This document shows positions 1 through 11,325 of a DNA stretch of 64,000 bases, one piece after another. The stretch is from positions 54,637,001 through 54,701,000 of the forward strand of contig NC_134120.1 of the NCBI RefSeq assembly GCF_040939455.1, written 5' to 3'. The notes under the pieces were generated by a model. That model was given only the letters and a program-made list of their open reading frames with translations. It ran no database searches and was not told the origin of the DNA. The stretch comes from Microcebus murinus. Lineage: Eukaryota > Chordata > Mammalia > Primates > Cheirogaleidae. Every line of letters starts with the position of its first letter. Position 1 is the stretch's first letter. The translations under genes and the position numbers were made by a program.

Positions 1-314
1 GACACCTTTAAGTTTGTCCTTCTATCAGCAAGAATCTCATCCAGTATCTGATGAGCTCAGTCTCAGATAAAAAGTGTGTTGGTTCTGCACATCTGAGTGT
101 AGTGTGCAAATCTCAACTCCCGCTGCCCTCAGACAGTTACCCCTCCGCATGGCAGCTTCCATCCGCACAGTGAGGTGCTGGAACTCCATCAGGGCCACGT
201 GGAGAGGGCTCAGTGGCATGCGCTCTGCCAGGCCCAGAGCTGGAGGCGGAGTCAGCCTTGCAGGCGTCCCCATTGCTTCTCTGACCACATCGCTCCCCTC
301 CCAGCACTGTCTTC
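1..314. other. Unique sequence, no feature recognised
   Basis: I see no convincing exon, repeat family or RNA here. Short open frames on both strands overlap one another and have no recognisable domain. Confidence 0.5.
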
Positions 315-460
315 CCTGTCCTGCCGTCTAGACATCGGCTCCCTAGACGACGAGCAACTCAAGGGCAGGGACTCTATCTCCCTCAGTTTCCTGTCTTTGG
401 TATGAAGCACAGTGCTGGCCATGTCCTGGTAGATGCTCAAATATGTTTGTTGAATGCATT
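315..460 (+). mobile_element. L2 LINE 3' end fragment
   Basis: The segment carries the L2 tail pattern: 'ggcagggactctatctccc', then 'agcacagtgctggcc', then 'gatgctcaaatatgtttgttgaatg'-type wording. This is the usual 'summary' end of ancient L2 copies. It is diverged and non-functional. Confidence 0.7.
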
Positions 461-799
461 ACCCTGAGAGATAAAGACACGACAGGCTCAGGGCCCTGCC
501 GCCTGGAGACCAAAATTCTCAGGACCGTCAGGAGCCTTCGCCCTCGCCTGGGCCCGGCCCGGTGCACGAGCTGCCAATAGAAACCGGTAACGCGGTGGGT
601 CACGCTGGCCTGAGCCGAGGCTGTTCACAAAGGCTGATGACATGAGGACGCTGGCCATCTGCCACTGGAACCTGAACAGCTGCCTGGCAGGGAGAGGCAT
701 GACATCCATCTACCAAGAGCCTGAAGGGGAAGCTCCGGGTCTAAGAAATGATGAGTAAAGCGTCGGAAGGAGCGATGGGCATTTGCTTGATTAATGAGA
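461..799. other. Unique sequence, no feature recognised
   Basis: Moderately GC-rich DNA between an L2 and a MIR. No gene or repeat could be assigned. Confidence 0.45.
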
Positions 800-995
800 G
801 TAACTAACGGCACTGCGCCCTCGCTCTGTGCCGGGCAGTCCGCCCAGCTTCCTAGGTGTTATCCCATCGAACCCCAGAACAGCCCTCCAAGGAGGATACA
901 GTATTATTAATCCAATTTATGATTGAGAAATGAAAGTCGCAGGGTTCAAGTGCTTTTCCCAGGAACACAGAGCTGGCAAGAGAGCAGGGGACTTG
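800..995 (+). mobile_element. MIR SINE
   Basis: It shows the MIR order: a 'ctctgtgccgggca' core, 'ggtgttatcccatcgaacccc', 'aggaggatacagtattatt', then 'gagaaatgaaa' and a 'cccaggaacacagagctggcaag' end. Ancient tRNA-derived SINE, plus orientation. Confidence 0.8.
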
Positions 996-999
996 GGCC

Positions 1000-1394
1000 T
1001 GGCCGTCTGACTGTGCACCAAGGGACCAGAGCGGCCGCCCAAGGTGGGAGGGCCGTGGAGCGAAGGCAAGTGAGAAGCAGCAGGACAGGAGCAGGGCAGC
1101 TCTCTGCCTTCCACTTGCCTAAAGCAGGTCGTCGATTTACAAAGACAAAAGGACCCTGCCCCCCACCCCACTTCCACCAGGGAGGGCACGGTTAGCTCCT
1201 GAGGACAGCTGGACCCTCTGGCCCTGGAGATGGCACAGAGGGATCTACGTTAACGAGCTTTGCCAGCGAGCCTTATCTGCCAGCCGGAGAGCCTCAAAGT
1301 CCTTCTCTTTTGACTTGTCATTTCTCTAGAAGTTCACTGATCTTTGTTAAAAATGTAGAAAACCTGGAGTTCAAAGCCAACTCTCTGAGAGCTA
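1000..1394. other. Unique sequence, no feature recognised
   Basis: There are opposed 90-codon open frames on both strands around 917-1195. They mirror each other, begin inside the MIR and match no family I recognise, so I do not call a gene. Confidence 0.45.
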
Positions 1395-1475
1395 CTCATG
1401 CTCTGGGTGTCTCCCGTGTACGCACGAAACCTGTATGTTAACATGCTTGGTTTTTCCTTTAACCTGTGGGGCTTA
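1395..1475 (+). mobile_element. Possible ERV LTR remnant (R/U5-like)
   Basis: The run 'gggtgtctcccgtgtacgc' followed by 'tgttaacatgcttgg' resembles the R/U5 part of the better preserved LTR at 6286-6800 ('gggtgctcccatgtgtacat ... gttaataaacttctg'). It is short and diverged. Confidence 0.35.
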
Positions 1476-1479
1476 CCAC

Positions 1480-3674
1480 CGTCCCCCTCCTGCGCCATGC
1501 AGGGGCTCACCGGGGAGGGGCCACACGGTGCCTGAGGGGCTTCTCAGCAGCCTCAGCATGCCTCAGCCGAGACAGTTGTCTTACTTTCCCACTAGACCAG
1601 AAGTTGCCACATCTACTCTCTTTTTAGCCCCCAGCCCCATACATGCCCGGTCCATCTGCAAACATCTCTAATAAAATTAGACTGCCAGGACTCTGAGCCA
1701 CCAGGACTGTGCTTCTCTACCAAGAGTGACACAACGACCCCTGCGAGCTCCCACCTCTAGCAGTCTGTGACTCAGTGAATTGTGCCCCAATGATTCTATT
1801 TCACAGGACTGTATCCAGCCTAAGAGAGAGACGACTGACTCCCAACTAGGCCCTGTTTAAAAATATCACACGAGAACGGTGTCCTTAGCAGTAAGTGTGT
1901 GTGACGAACGGCAGAATCGGGCTCTCAGATATGGAAGTATTAAAATGAGCGTGGCTATATCAAGGCCAGGAAGCGCAGAGTTGGCTACTGACGTCACAAA
2001 AGCTCAGAAAGGAAGACGTCAGCTGTGGAACTGGCAGCCCCTGAGGCTGTGATTCATATAAACAGGCACTGGTGTGGCTTCAAAGTGTGGGTCCCTGTTA
2101 GCAGCCTCTCTCCAGGAACCTCAGATCTCACTAAGCAGCGAATGATAACAGCTTTATCCGTTCCACAAAATCCAGGACAGTCCATGAGCAGCAAAAGATA
2201 GGGAAGATGTATTAAGGGATAAGAGAATAAAGCATCCAAAAACTATAGACCTTATGCCACAGGCAAACCGAATCCTTTTCCCGAACACAGCTCAGGTTTC
2301 TTCCAAAGCATGTCCATACTTCCCGGTGCCATCTCCATCATTCCTGGTGCCCTGATGGAGAAGCTACACCCTAAGCAGTTTCCTCAATGTGCAGCCTTCA
2401 GGTCCCCTGGAGAGATGGTGTCGGTGACAACAGCGCATGATGTTGGTGCTCAAATCAGTGTTTTTAATTTCTAGCCCCCAAATGAACAAGAACCTAAGGA
2501 AAATAAGCAGCTCAATTTCTACATCTTCAGTCTTTGAACAGAAACAAACCAGACCTTCCGGCCAAATTCTTAGATTTTTAGCAGAGCAGCAAGGATTTCG
2601 ACACTCAATAACTTCTAAAGAACCCACAGGAATTACTCAGCAACAAGAGGGTGAATGTGGAGGACACACGGGTAAACCGAGGGCCTGGGACACACCTTTC
2701 CTTCTTTCAGGCTCAGAGCCTACTTATCTCAGGCCAGCTCTCATTTGTCATCACCCAGGGCCACCTCCCAACATCAGCACATTTTCAGCCCTTGACAGCA
2801 CCTGTCTGGTGGCCTGAGCCGATGTGTCAGCTGCCCTCCTGTCCCTCTGGCCGAGCACAGCCCCCATGGAATTTTCCAACCGACGCCCTTCTCCACCTCG
2901 CACCCCTACATACATGCAACCCCAAGGCAACAAATGAGCAGTCAGTTTAGTTCCCTGCACCACCGGGCGGGCACACCAGACGGAGCCCACAGAAAGAGCC
3001 GAGAGGGCCCTTTGCAGGGGAGGTGGGCTGCTGCGCGGTGTCACCATAACGACGGGAAAGGCACTGCTTAAGTTTCTATTTTGGTGTGACCACTAATTAC
3101 TGTGACTGCTGTGTTCGGCCCTGTTAGCAGCCTGTCACCGGCAGATGGCTTGTTTTCTTTGCTCTAGAAAGTTAGCCAAAGACCACAGTTGTGTTTGGTT
3201 GTTTCATTCTTTTTTAAAACACTGACAGGCTTAGGAATACTTTGTTTTTACATTTTGTTGTAAGAGCTCAGATGCCTCTACATTTTATGCAAACAAACAC
3301 TATTCTGGGAAATAAAAGGCAGACCCAGTAGCACTAACTAATTTAGTGTTTATATGTATGAGGGAGAAAAAAGCCACTAAAGATGAGAAATACTTAATAG
3401 ATAGAAGTTGATCAATATGAGGTTATTTTTGGAAGGTCAGTTTTCCCTTTTCATACGTTAAAAGTTTTACCCACCAAGATTCTCCCTGACAAGCTTAGCA
3501 CTGACGTGTAGCCCGCTTTCAAACCCACACATAACTGAACGGATTTGCTGTGGCTCTAGAGGCAGAGGTGAGACCAAGTTTCAGTGAGGATGACAACGGC
3601 TCAAACTATTTTCAAAGATCTATGTCTATTAACCATCGTAAGGTGGAGGGTGATCCTCCCCCCTACTCTCTGAA
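1480..3674. other. Mostly unique sequence, no gene recognised
   Basis: About 2.2 kb without a confident repeat or exon. The longest open frame (126 codons, plus, 2437-2817) has no recognisable domain and overlaps open frames on the other strand. An AT-rich stretch lies at about 3180-3480. Confidence 0.45.
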
Positions 3675-4366
3675 GGCTCTACGCGGAAATGAACTGACAG
3701 TAGACAGATTAGCAGGAGAAAAAGCATGCAAGTTTATCAACGTGGGTAAACACAGAGCCATACAAAATCCCAGACTCAAGTAGGGCTGGACGGCTGGAGC
3801 TTAAACAGCACCCATGGGGGAGAGTTTGAGGATGTGCAAGCAATTTAGAAGAGCAGTAAATGATTTTTAGGGGAAATGAATGAGCCCAAAGAATAGACAA
3901 TTGGCCTGGGAGAAGCGGCCCTGAGCTCATGGAGTGGAGGTGGTGAGGGGCAGAACTTCACAGTGAACAAAGGTTGTTCTGCTACTCAGATGAAGCCTCC
4001 CAGGTGATCTTGCAAAGCTGCTCTCAGAAGAACAGATGAAAAGCCTGTCTAGGTGTGGTGACAACTTTTGGTCCTTTCTCTTCTCTGATGGCTAACCTTT
4101 CCTGGATATCTGATGAGATTTCTAGGGAAGGAGTAATTGCATTCTTCTGGAGGAAGCTCCCTCGATCAGGTAAGGGAACTTCAGAGAAAGCCCCTCCCGG
4201 TGCATTGGGAAGGAAAGAGGATCAGAGGGACAGGGGAGCAGGGGAAGGTCAGAAGGAGACCTTAGTTTTGAGGCTCATTTCTGAAGGCTTTCAATTTCCT
4301 CTAGCTTGAAGCGCTCGGCATGTCAAAGCACCATATTTGAGGGTATCGTTTTCTGAGTCCCAACAC
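3675..4366 (-). mobile_element. ERV1-type solo LTR (LTR A)
   Basis: Read on the minus strand it begins TGTTGGGACTCAGAAAACG at 4366 and runs to a U5-like end near 3690. That end carries a degraded poly(A)-signal region and 'cttttctcctgctaatctgtc'. Both ends resemble LTR B at 4960-5581. No internal viral genes are seen. The family name (MER4-like group) is a guess. Confidence 0.55.
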
Positions 4367-4509
4367 TATGTTCCGTAAAGGTTTGAGGCAGTTTATTATA
4401 TATATATTATTTAAAGATAAATATTTGAGGTGATTGATGTCAGAAAAACAATAGGCCAGAAAAGAATAAAACTACAGTGAAAATAAAGAAATGCGTGCCA
4501 TGTAGTTCT
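4367..4509. repeat. AT-rich stretch with a short TA repeat
   Basis: Contains 'tatatatatatta' near 4397-4411 in AT-rich sequence between two LTR pieces. Confidence 0.5.
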
Positions 4510-4770
4510 GCACGCTTGTTACAGGAAGAAAATGCCACCCTGCAAGATATTTATTTCTCCTAGAAGTGAAAGCAGGATAGAGATTCATAAGGAGCACAGA
4601 CGTCCCTGACGCTGGGACCCGAGCAAAGGCCTCGGGGAGGCTGTCTGGCTGGGGCAGTCTCTGGACAGGACCACAGTGTCACTGAGTCGGAACCAAAAGG
4701 GAGTCATTTTAAAAGCCTATTCATTATTATAATATAGTTTTCTATTTAAAAAACAGAAAAATATTTTCAA
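4510..4770 (+). mobile_element. ERV1-type LTR fragment (LTR C), opposite orientation
   Basis: In plus orientation it contains 'tgccaccctgcaagatattt', then 'cacagtgtcactgagt', 'gggagtcattttaaaagcct' and 'ttataatatagttttctatt', in an order typical of an ERV1 LTR U3. Bases 4526-4665 are the reverse complement of 5320-5458 in LTR B, so C and B are members of one family in opposite orientation. Confidence 0.5.
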
Positions 4771-4959
4771 AATAGGAATAATAAAAATAGACCCCAAACC
4801 TTCCAGGCTCTGGAGGTAGGCAGGCGACAGCGATTCCCCGTCGGAAGGGTTCGGCTTCCCCTTTGGGGGTGTGAAATTTCTCTGTTCATCAAAAGGCGCA
4901 GGAAGCGAAAGCAGTGAAACAGACCACGTATGGGAGAACTGGTAACATCTGTTCTCACT

Positions 4960-5581
4960 CCTGGCAAGGGTCACAGCCAAAGACCTATAACAAAGACAGA
5001 TTGACAAGAGAAAAGCATAACAGATTTATTTAACAATGTTTTATGTGACACCGGAGCCTTCAGAAATGAAGACCCAAAGACCAGGGGAAAGCTGTGTGTA
5101 TTCGTGCTGAGGTTCAGTGAGGAATGGAGGGTGGCGTAGAAATGGGGTCGGATCAAAGGAGGGTGCGACCAAACAGGAATAAACCGGGGGACTCGGCCAG
5201 GCCTGCGGGCTCAGCCGCTCCTCGCCTCTGTGCAGCTCGCCTTCCCTCCAGGTGCGGGCAGCCCACTGCACGCGAGCGTCTGGTGGCCCACTTGGAGGGA
5301 CGGTAGCCCCGACCAGGCTGGCCAGACACTGCCCCAGCCGGAAGGCTGCCTTGAGGCCTTTCCTCGGGTCCCAGCGTCAGGGACGTTGGTGCTCCTTGTG
5401 AACATCTGTCTTGCTGTCGCTTCTAGGAGAAATAAATATCTTGCAGGGTGACATTTTATTCCTCTATGGCCATCTCTCGTGCAGAAAGGCAGGACCGGTC
5501 AGAGGGACCTTCTGCTTCTGAGGCCTTCCCCGTCTTCTTCAGTTCGAAGTACTTGGGGGTAGCATTTTCTGAGTCCTGACA
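4960..5581 (-). mobile_element. ERV1-type solo LTR (LTR B)
   Basis: On the minus strand it begins TGTCAGGACTCAGAAAATGC at 5581. It passes the block shared with LTR C (5458-5320) and ends with an AATAAA signal (near 5030) followed by 'cttttctcttgtcaatctgt'. It has the same ends and strand as LTR A. No coding region is attached. Confidence 0.6.
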
Positions 5582-5820
5582 ATGACTTAGTAGAGAGAAT
5601 TCAAAGCATCAAATGGAAGCTAAACTTTTGAATACCAGAAAGTACTCTAGGAATTACGCCATTAAAACCAGTAGTGGTACCCATTCTAAGATTCCTGAGG
5701 AAATACAAGAGACTCAGAATAGCCAAAGTCATCTTGAAAAAACAGAACAAAGTTGGAGGACTCACACTTCCTAATTTCAAAATTTACTACAAAGCTATAG
5801 TAATCCAAGCAATATTGGAG

Positions 5821-6126
5821 GGCCAGGTGCAGCAGCTCATGCCTGTAATCCTAGCACTTTGGAAGGCTAAGGTGGGAGGATCACTTGAGGCCAAGAGTTC
5901 AAAACCAGCATGAGCAAGAGCAAGACCCTGTCTCTACTAAAAATAGAAAAAATTAGCCAGGCATGGTGGCATGAGCCTGTAGTCCCAATTACTCGGAAGG
6001 GTGAGGCAGGAGGATTGCTTGAGCCCAGGAGTTTGAGGTTGCAGTGACCCAGGATAACGCCACTGCACTCTACTCAGGGTGACAGAGCAAGACCTTGTCT
6101 TAAAAAAAAAAAAAAAAAAAAAAAAA
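5821..6126 (+). mobile_element. Alu SINE (older, J-like) inside L1
   Basis: Dimeric Alu starting 'ggccaggtgcagcagctcat' and ending in a 25-base A run (about 6102-6126). It lacks the extra middle segment seen in the lemur-type Alus of this window, so it is probably older. L1 sequence continues on both sides. Confidence 0.85.
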
Positions 6127-6285
6127 CGGTATGGTATTGGATAAGGACAGACACATAAACCAGTGGAAGAGAAGAGAGCCCAGACGTAAATCCACGCATA
6201 CATGGTCGATTGATTTTTTGACAAGGGTGTCAAGGTCATTAAATGGGAGCACAGTCTTTCAACAAATGGTGCTAGAAAGGCTGGA

Positions 6286-6800
6286 TGCTGAAGGGTACTA
6301 GAATGCACCGGTGTAAAATATGCCTTTCAATGTGCTTCTTTTGAGTTAAGTCCATTGAAAACAAGTAAACAAAGGAAAATCTCTAAAAACAGGGTACAAG
6401 TTTTCCTTTTATAAAGGAAATTTCCATTTGTGGATATGACATCCTCTCTCATACCAGGAATAGGAGGACTCCTATTAATGGAGAAGACACCAACTTAAAT
6501 CTGCATAATAAAGCTTACTGAGCAACCATTGTTTTACAAGTCACCTTTCCACAACTTGCCTCCCCCACCAAGAATCCCCAAATCCTTTTTTTGTTTTAGC
6601 CTGAGAAGATATCTAAACCCATGTCATAACCACGCCTTTGGGTCAGTCATCTCTGGGTGCTCCCATGTGTACATGCACAAAACACATGTTAATAAACTTC
6701 TGTTGGGTTTTCTCTTGTTAATCAGTCATTGGCCAGTCTAATTTGCAGGACTCCAGCTGGAGAACACAGATGGGTAGAGGAAAAGGTTTTTCCCCCCTTA
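6286..6800 (+). mobile_element. ERV solo LTR inside L1
   Basis: About 515 bp that begins TG and ends CA, interrupting L1 between 'ggctgga' and 'atatccacaggcaaaag'. It has a poly(A) signal (AATAAA near 6691) followed by a T-rich U5 start. No target duplication could be fixed by eye. Family not assigned; ERV1-like is likely. Confidence 0.6.
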
Positions 6801-7710
6801 CAATATCCACAGGCAAAAGAGTGAAGTTGGACTCTTACCTTACACCATAAACAAAAATTAACTAAAAGTAGATTAAAGATCTACATGTAAGAGCTAAAAC
6901 TATAAAACTCCTTAAAAAAATATTCAGGAAAAGCTTCATGACATTGAACTTGGCAACGACATCATGGATATGACATCAAAAGCACAGGCAACAGAAAATA
7001 AATAAATAAATTGGACTACATTGAAATTAAAAACCTCTGTGCATCAAAGGACACTATCAAAAGAGTGAAACAACCCATAGAATAAGGGAAAACATTTGCA
7101 AATCATCTATCTGATAAGGGATTAATATTCAGACTATGTAAAGTACTTCTACGATCCAACAACATCAACAAATAAACAACCCAATTAAAAAATAGGCAAA
7201 AGACTTGAACAGACTTTTCACCAAAGTTATGCAGATGGTTGATAAGCACATGAAATGTTCAACAGCACTAGTCATTAGGGAAATGCAAATGGAAACCACA
7301 ATTAGAACCAGTTCACATCCATTAGGCGGCTATTATCAAAAAAATGGAAAATAAATGTGGGCTGGGATATAGAGAAATTGGAACCCAAGTTCACTACTGG
7401 TGGGGATATAAATTTGTGCAGCAGCTGCGGAAAGCAGTTTGGCGGTTACTAAGCATGTGGTCCACCAATGCCATTTGGGGCGTATACCCAAAAGCATGAA
7501 AGCAGGGACTCAGACAGAGACTTGCACGTCGTCTATTGCAGCATCATCACCACAGACCCCACCTGCCACCAGAAACTTTGAGTTACGCAACTGAAACATA
7601 AAATGAAGGACAGGAAATCGATTTTTTTAAATGGCAAAAACCTGTAAGAGCTGAAGCCTAGTTTTAAATGCACAGAACAGGGGTCTTGAGCCCATGGAGA
7701 TGCCCTGTAA

Positions 7711-7850
7711 ATGTTTGATGAACGACCACAAGCACGCAACTACTCATGCTTCAAGGCCCTGCTCAAATGTCCCCTCCTTCACGAAGCTGTCCTCTCTTGC
7801 CTGCCTGCTCTGTGCCTGGTGGTGTGTGTGACTGTGTGTCTGTTACAGCA
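7711..7850 (+). mobile_element. L2 LINE fragment
   Basis: Contains the L2 phrase pattern 'aaggccctgctcaaatgtcc', 'cctccttcacgaagctgtcc', which is typical of the region upstream of the L2 3' end. Confidence 0.65.
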
Positions 7851-8030
7851 TTTAGCAGAGGGTGCCAGGGAGGTGGCACGTCAATATAGGGACAGCTGGG
7901 TTCTGTCCCTTCTCTGTCATAAGCTGTGAGACTCTGGGCAAATGACTTAGCTTTCCCAAGTGTCCTTGTTTAGAAAGCAGAAAAATGTCTTTCCTGCCTC
8001 ACAGAAGCATTATGAGCATCGTATGAAAGG
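7851..8030 (+). mobile_element. MIR SINE
   Basis: MIR core 'gctgtgagactctgggcaaa' then 'tgacttagctttcccaagtg' and 'cacagaagcattatgagc'. Diverged ancient SINE. Confidence 0.7.
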
Positions 8031-8687
8031 ACGTGTACAATGGCTATGATGACCTCTCCTTTCTACTGACGCAGACCGAATCCTCCCTGAAGGGGACGTA
8101 TCTCCGGCCTCTCTACCCTTTGTCCCCTCTCCCAGGACACCCAACTCCTGGCCCATGGTGGAGGGTCAGCGAACGAATGAGTGAGCAAACGAGTGAATGA
8201 ATGCGTGCGTGCTAAACCAGCCTGCTGTCCAGAGGCCGTCCGGGGTGGGAATGCCTGGACACAGCGGCTCAGGTAAATCACCCACAGCGCCAGCCTCAGG
8301 CATTCAGTCTCTTGAATTCCAAGTAAGCCCCAAAACAAACACTCACCTTCTCTTGGCAGCCGATGGCCTCCACAGCCTGGACCTCAGGACCTCAGGGTGC
8401 TGAAACCTCCCAAGTCGCCCTTAAGCCAAAGGCTTCTGCCAGAAAAAGACATGTCTGGGCTTCTGTTTTGAATTTCAGTGATGTGTGATTTTCCCAATGT
8501 GCTCATGACCTTTCATAACGTCTGAAACATGGTATTCCCAGCAGATTCGCTCATCCCTCTACTTTTAGGAAAATATCAAAAGAATAATGTGCTACTTCTG
8601 TAACTGCTTTCTGTGCCGGTTCAATAGCGCTGAGACATGTGTTCTCTTGTTTATTAACTGTCAACTTGTGTTTCTCATCTGGGGAGT
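8031..8687. other. Unique sequence with a short GAAT-rich repeat
   Basis: No gene recognised. At about 8172-8213 there is an imperfect tetranucleotide run ('gaacgaatgagtgagcaaac', 'gagtgaatgaatgcgtgcgt'). Confidence 0.4.
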
Positions 8688-8880
8688 GGGCGGGTGATTT
8701 TGCCCTCCCCCTTGCAGGACATTTAACAATGTCCAAGAGACGTCTGGGGGAGGGGAGTGCCAAGAGCCGCTGGTGGGTAGGAGCAGGGAGGCTGCTAAGC
8801 ACCCTACAAGGCACCTGACGGGCCCGCCGCAAAGTGTTCCGGCTCTGAACGGCAACAGTGCCGAGGTCCAGCAGCCCTGC
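8688..8880 (+). mobile_element. MER20-like hAT DNA transposon fossil
   Basis: Matches the MER20 order as I know it: 'gattttgccctcccccttgc', 'aggacatttaacaatgtcc', 'ctgctaagcaccctacaagg', ending 'aacagtgccgaggtccagc'. Non-autonomous, without coding capacity. Confidence 0.75.
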
Positions 8881-9570
8881 TGTAACTTCGGAGAAGAAAG
8901 GCTGTCATCATTAAAAGATAATTTTCAGAAACAGATAAAACCACAACTCTCATATAGAAGTAAAAATGGACCCAGGATAAAAATTTTCTATAACTCGTGG
9001 GGGAGCAGATAGGTACTATAGCCTGTTCAAAAGAGAATCCCAAGAACAAAGTTATAGATCAGGTGTATCGAAATTAGCATGCAAATTGAGGCGAGCAGGG
9101 TTCCCGTAGCCAGGCAGGGAAGTAGACTGAACCTCCCGCAGTCAGGACATAATGTGCGTCTCTGTCAGTTACCTGCACTACACAGATTGTAAAAAAATAG
9201 CCCCCAGGGAGCCAGAATCCCATGGAAGCGTGAACTATGAACTATGTCAAGTTGAAACACTGATGCTTGTCAGAATGAGAGGTTTGCTCCCTCGAGGTCG
9301 GTGTAGAGGCGTTTGGGGACTAAGGGCTAACTGGCAGAGAAATTTCAACATGAGAGTATTGAATCTGTTCTTGTCCCATCCAACAAGCCCGCACCCCCAA
9401 AGCCGGGCTAGACGTGTGAGACTTTCAAGTTTACAGCCTACGGAGACTACACTTGCAAGGGCTGGAGCAATTCAGGATGGGTGGGTTGGGGCAGTTTATT
9501 TAAAGGCTGCAGGCTGGAGAGTTCTGTATTAATTTCTTTCCAGCCTTGCTTCTCTGTGCCTCATCTGGTT
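8881..9570. other. Unique sequence, no gene recognised
   Basis: The longest open frame here (126 codons, plus, 9152-9532) shows no domain I recognise. No repeat assigned. Confidence 0.4.
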
Positions 9571-9737
9571 GTTAGGAGGCTTTCTCAAGCTTTGGGGTGC
9601 ATATGATCTCCTGAGATCCTGTTAAAATGCAAATTCTGATTCTGTAGGTAGGGGAGGAGTTTGAGCCATGGCATTTGAACAAGCTCCCAGGGAGGCCAGA
9701 CAGTGCTGCTAGTGTGTGGACACACTTCGCGTTGCAA
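9571..9737 (+). mobile_element. MER5A-like hAT-Charlie fossil
   Basis: The pattern 'gttaaaatgcaaattctgat', 'tctgtaggtaggggagg', 'gcatttgaacaagctcccag' is the MER5A internal order. Old and non-coding. Confidence 0.7.
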
Positions 9738-10019
9738 GGGTTAGACAGAGGAAAGGTCTTTATTACAAGGTGAAGAAACCAAAGACACAAATGCTACAAA
9801 TAGGTGTGGTTATAGATCTCACCCATCTCTTGAGTTGAGAAATAAGACTTTGAAATTCTGCAAACACCTGAAGCATCAGAATTTGCAGGACATGGAGCAG
9901 ACCAGGGTACTGGGACGTTCTTTCTGCGTGGAATATTATTAGGTCATTAAATATGAAATGTCCAATTTTGAATCAAAAGTTTAGTTTATTATATCTCAAA
10001 CAAGAAGCAGTGCAAATAA

Positions 10020-11325
10020 TTAAAGTATGAATCTAATTTATCGACACAGTTTTGCCATCTTCACAGTAGCTTGTTTATGTCAGCAGTGAAGAAGCCTGGA
10101 GAGTAAGTGGTGATGAAATCTCGAAAGGCCTTTTCCACAGCTCGTTGAGAATTGAGTATTTTTCCCTGCAAGAAGTGGTCCAAAGCCTGGAAGAAGTGGT
10201 AGTCAGTTGGTGCAAGGTCTGGTGGAGACAGAGAGTTTCCAAGTCCAGCTTCTGTAGTTTGAGCAGCATTGTTTTTTGCAACATGTGGTCTTGCAAGAGA
10301 ATTGGCCTGTCTCTATTGACTAATCTTGCTTCTTAATTGCAAGCATCCTCATCATTTCTTTCAACTGGTTGCAGTGGACATCTGCTGTAATCTATTGACC
10401 ATGTTTTATGAAGCTGTAGTGGAAGACACCAAATAGACACCAATAGCTTTTTTTGATGAATATTCAGTTTTGGACTGTTGTTTCACCACTTGATCTTTAT
10501 CCAACCATTGTATCAAATGAACACTTGTGATTGTCAAAAAGAATTCATTTTCCATCACATGTAACAATATGGTGTAGAAACAGTTGGCCTCTATGTCACG
10601 ACAGCAAAGAAAGGCAAGTTTCAAGATGATTTCTCTTCTGACACTCATTTAATTCATGCAGAACCCATCTATCCAGCTTCTTTAGCTTACCGATATGTTT
10701 CCAATGGTCCAATATTGTTGGAATAGTAACATCAAACCTTGCATGTAGGTTGAGACGGATTTGCTTCCACTATAGCTTTCTTTTTTTTTTTTTTGAGACT
10801 GAGTCTCACTCTGTTGCCCAGGCTTGAGTGCCGTGGCATCATCCTAGCTCACAGAAACCTCAAACTCCTGGGCTCAAGCAATCCTCCTGCCTCAGCCTCC
10901 CAAGGAGCTGGGTCTACAGGCATGTGCCACCATGCTTGGCTAATTTTTTCTATATATATTTTTAGTTGACCAATTAATTTCTTTCTATTTTTAGTAGAGA
11001 TGGGGTCTTGCTCTGCTCAGGCTGGTTTCGAACACCTGACCTCAAGCGATCCTCCCGCCTCGGCCTCCCAGAGTGCTAGGATTACAGGCGTGAGCCACCA
11101 CGCCCGGCCATCCACTACAGCTTTCAGCTCACCATTATCCACCTTGGTCTCAGGTCAGCCACGTGGCTCATTTTCAAGATGAAAATCACCAGAATGAAAC
11201 TTGTCAAACATGTACGGTGTGTTCATTAGCCACATCCTTCCCAAACACTTAGTCTGTGTTGCCTTGGTTCCACGATGGAACTCATATTCCAAAACAACAC
11301 AATTTTTTGACTTACCCATGGTTTC
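10020..11325 (-). pseudogene. Degenerate mariner transposase
   Basis: The minus strand encodes mariner-like pieces in order. Near the start (11320-11130) are 'EYEFHRGT' and 'HSGDFHLENEPRG', the helix-turn-helix region. At 10648-10406 an 80-codon open stretch includes 'QWLDKD'. Further on comes 'ITADVHCNQLKEMMRMLAIK', the region before the second catalytic Asp. The frame is broken by stops, frame changes and the Alu, so no active enzyme is made. Where mariners usually have the first catalytic Asp in a 'DEKW'-type motif, this copy reads 'MENEFF' (about 10550), which suggests Asp to Asn. That placement is my alignment by eye. Confidence 0.75.
10781..11109 (-). mobile_element. Lemur-type Alu inserted in mariner
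   Basis: A reverse-orientation Alu: poly(T) start, 'gagtgctaggattacaggcg' and a 'cgcccggcc' end at 11109. It carries the middle segment with 'gaccaattaatttctttct'. It is bounded by a 15-base target duplication (TCCACTATAGCTTTC at 10766-10780; TCCACTACAGCTTTC at 11111-11125) that lies in mariner sequence, so the Alu came later. Confidence 0.92.

Larger units (their letters stand above)
5670..7560 (+). mobile_element. Old L1 fragment (ORF2 C-terminal region and 3' part), split by two insertions
   Basis: L1 ORF2 sequence is recognisable at 5690-5820 ('ggaggactcacacttcctaa', 'tactacaaagctatagtaat'), 6127-6285 and 6801-7560. It is broken by an Alu (5821-6126) and an LTR (6286-6800). Frames are interrupted, so it is inactive. 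The left boundary is uncertain. Confidence 0.75.

Noticed and set aside
3675..5581. A complete provirus between LTR A and LTR B
   Set aside because: Only about 0.6 kb separates them, it holds a reversed LTR piece, and no viral gene sequence is visible.
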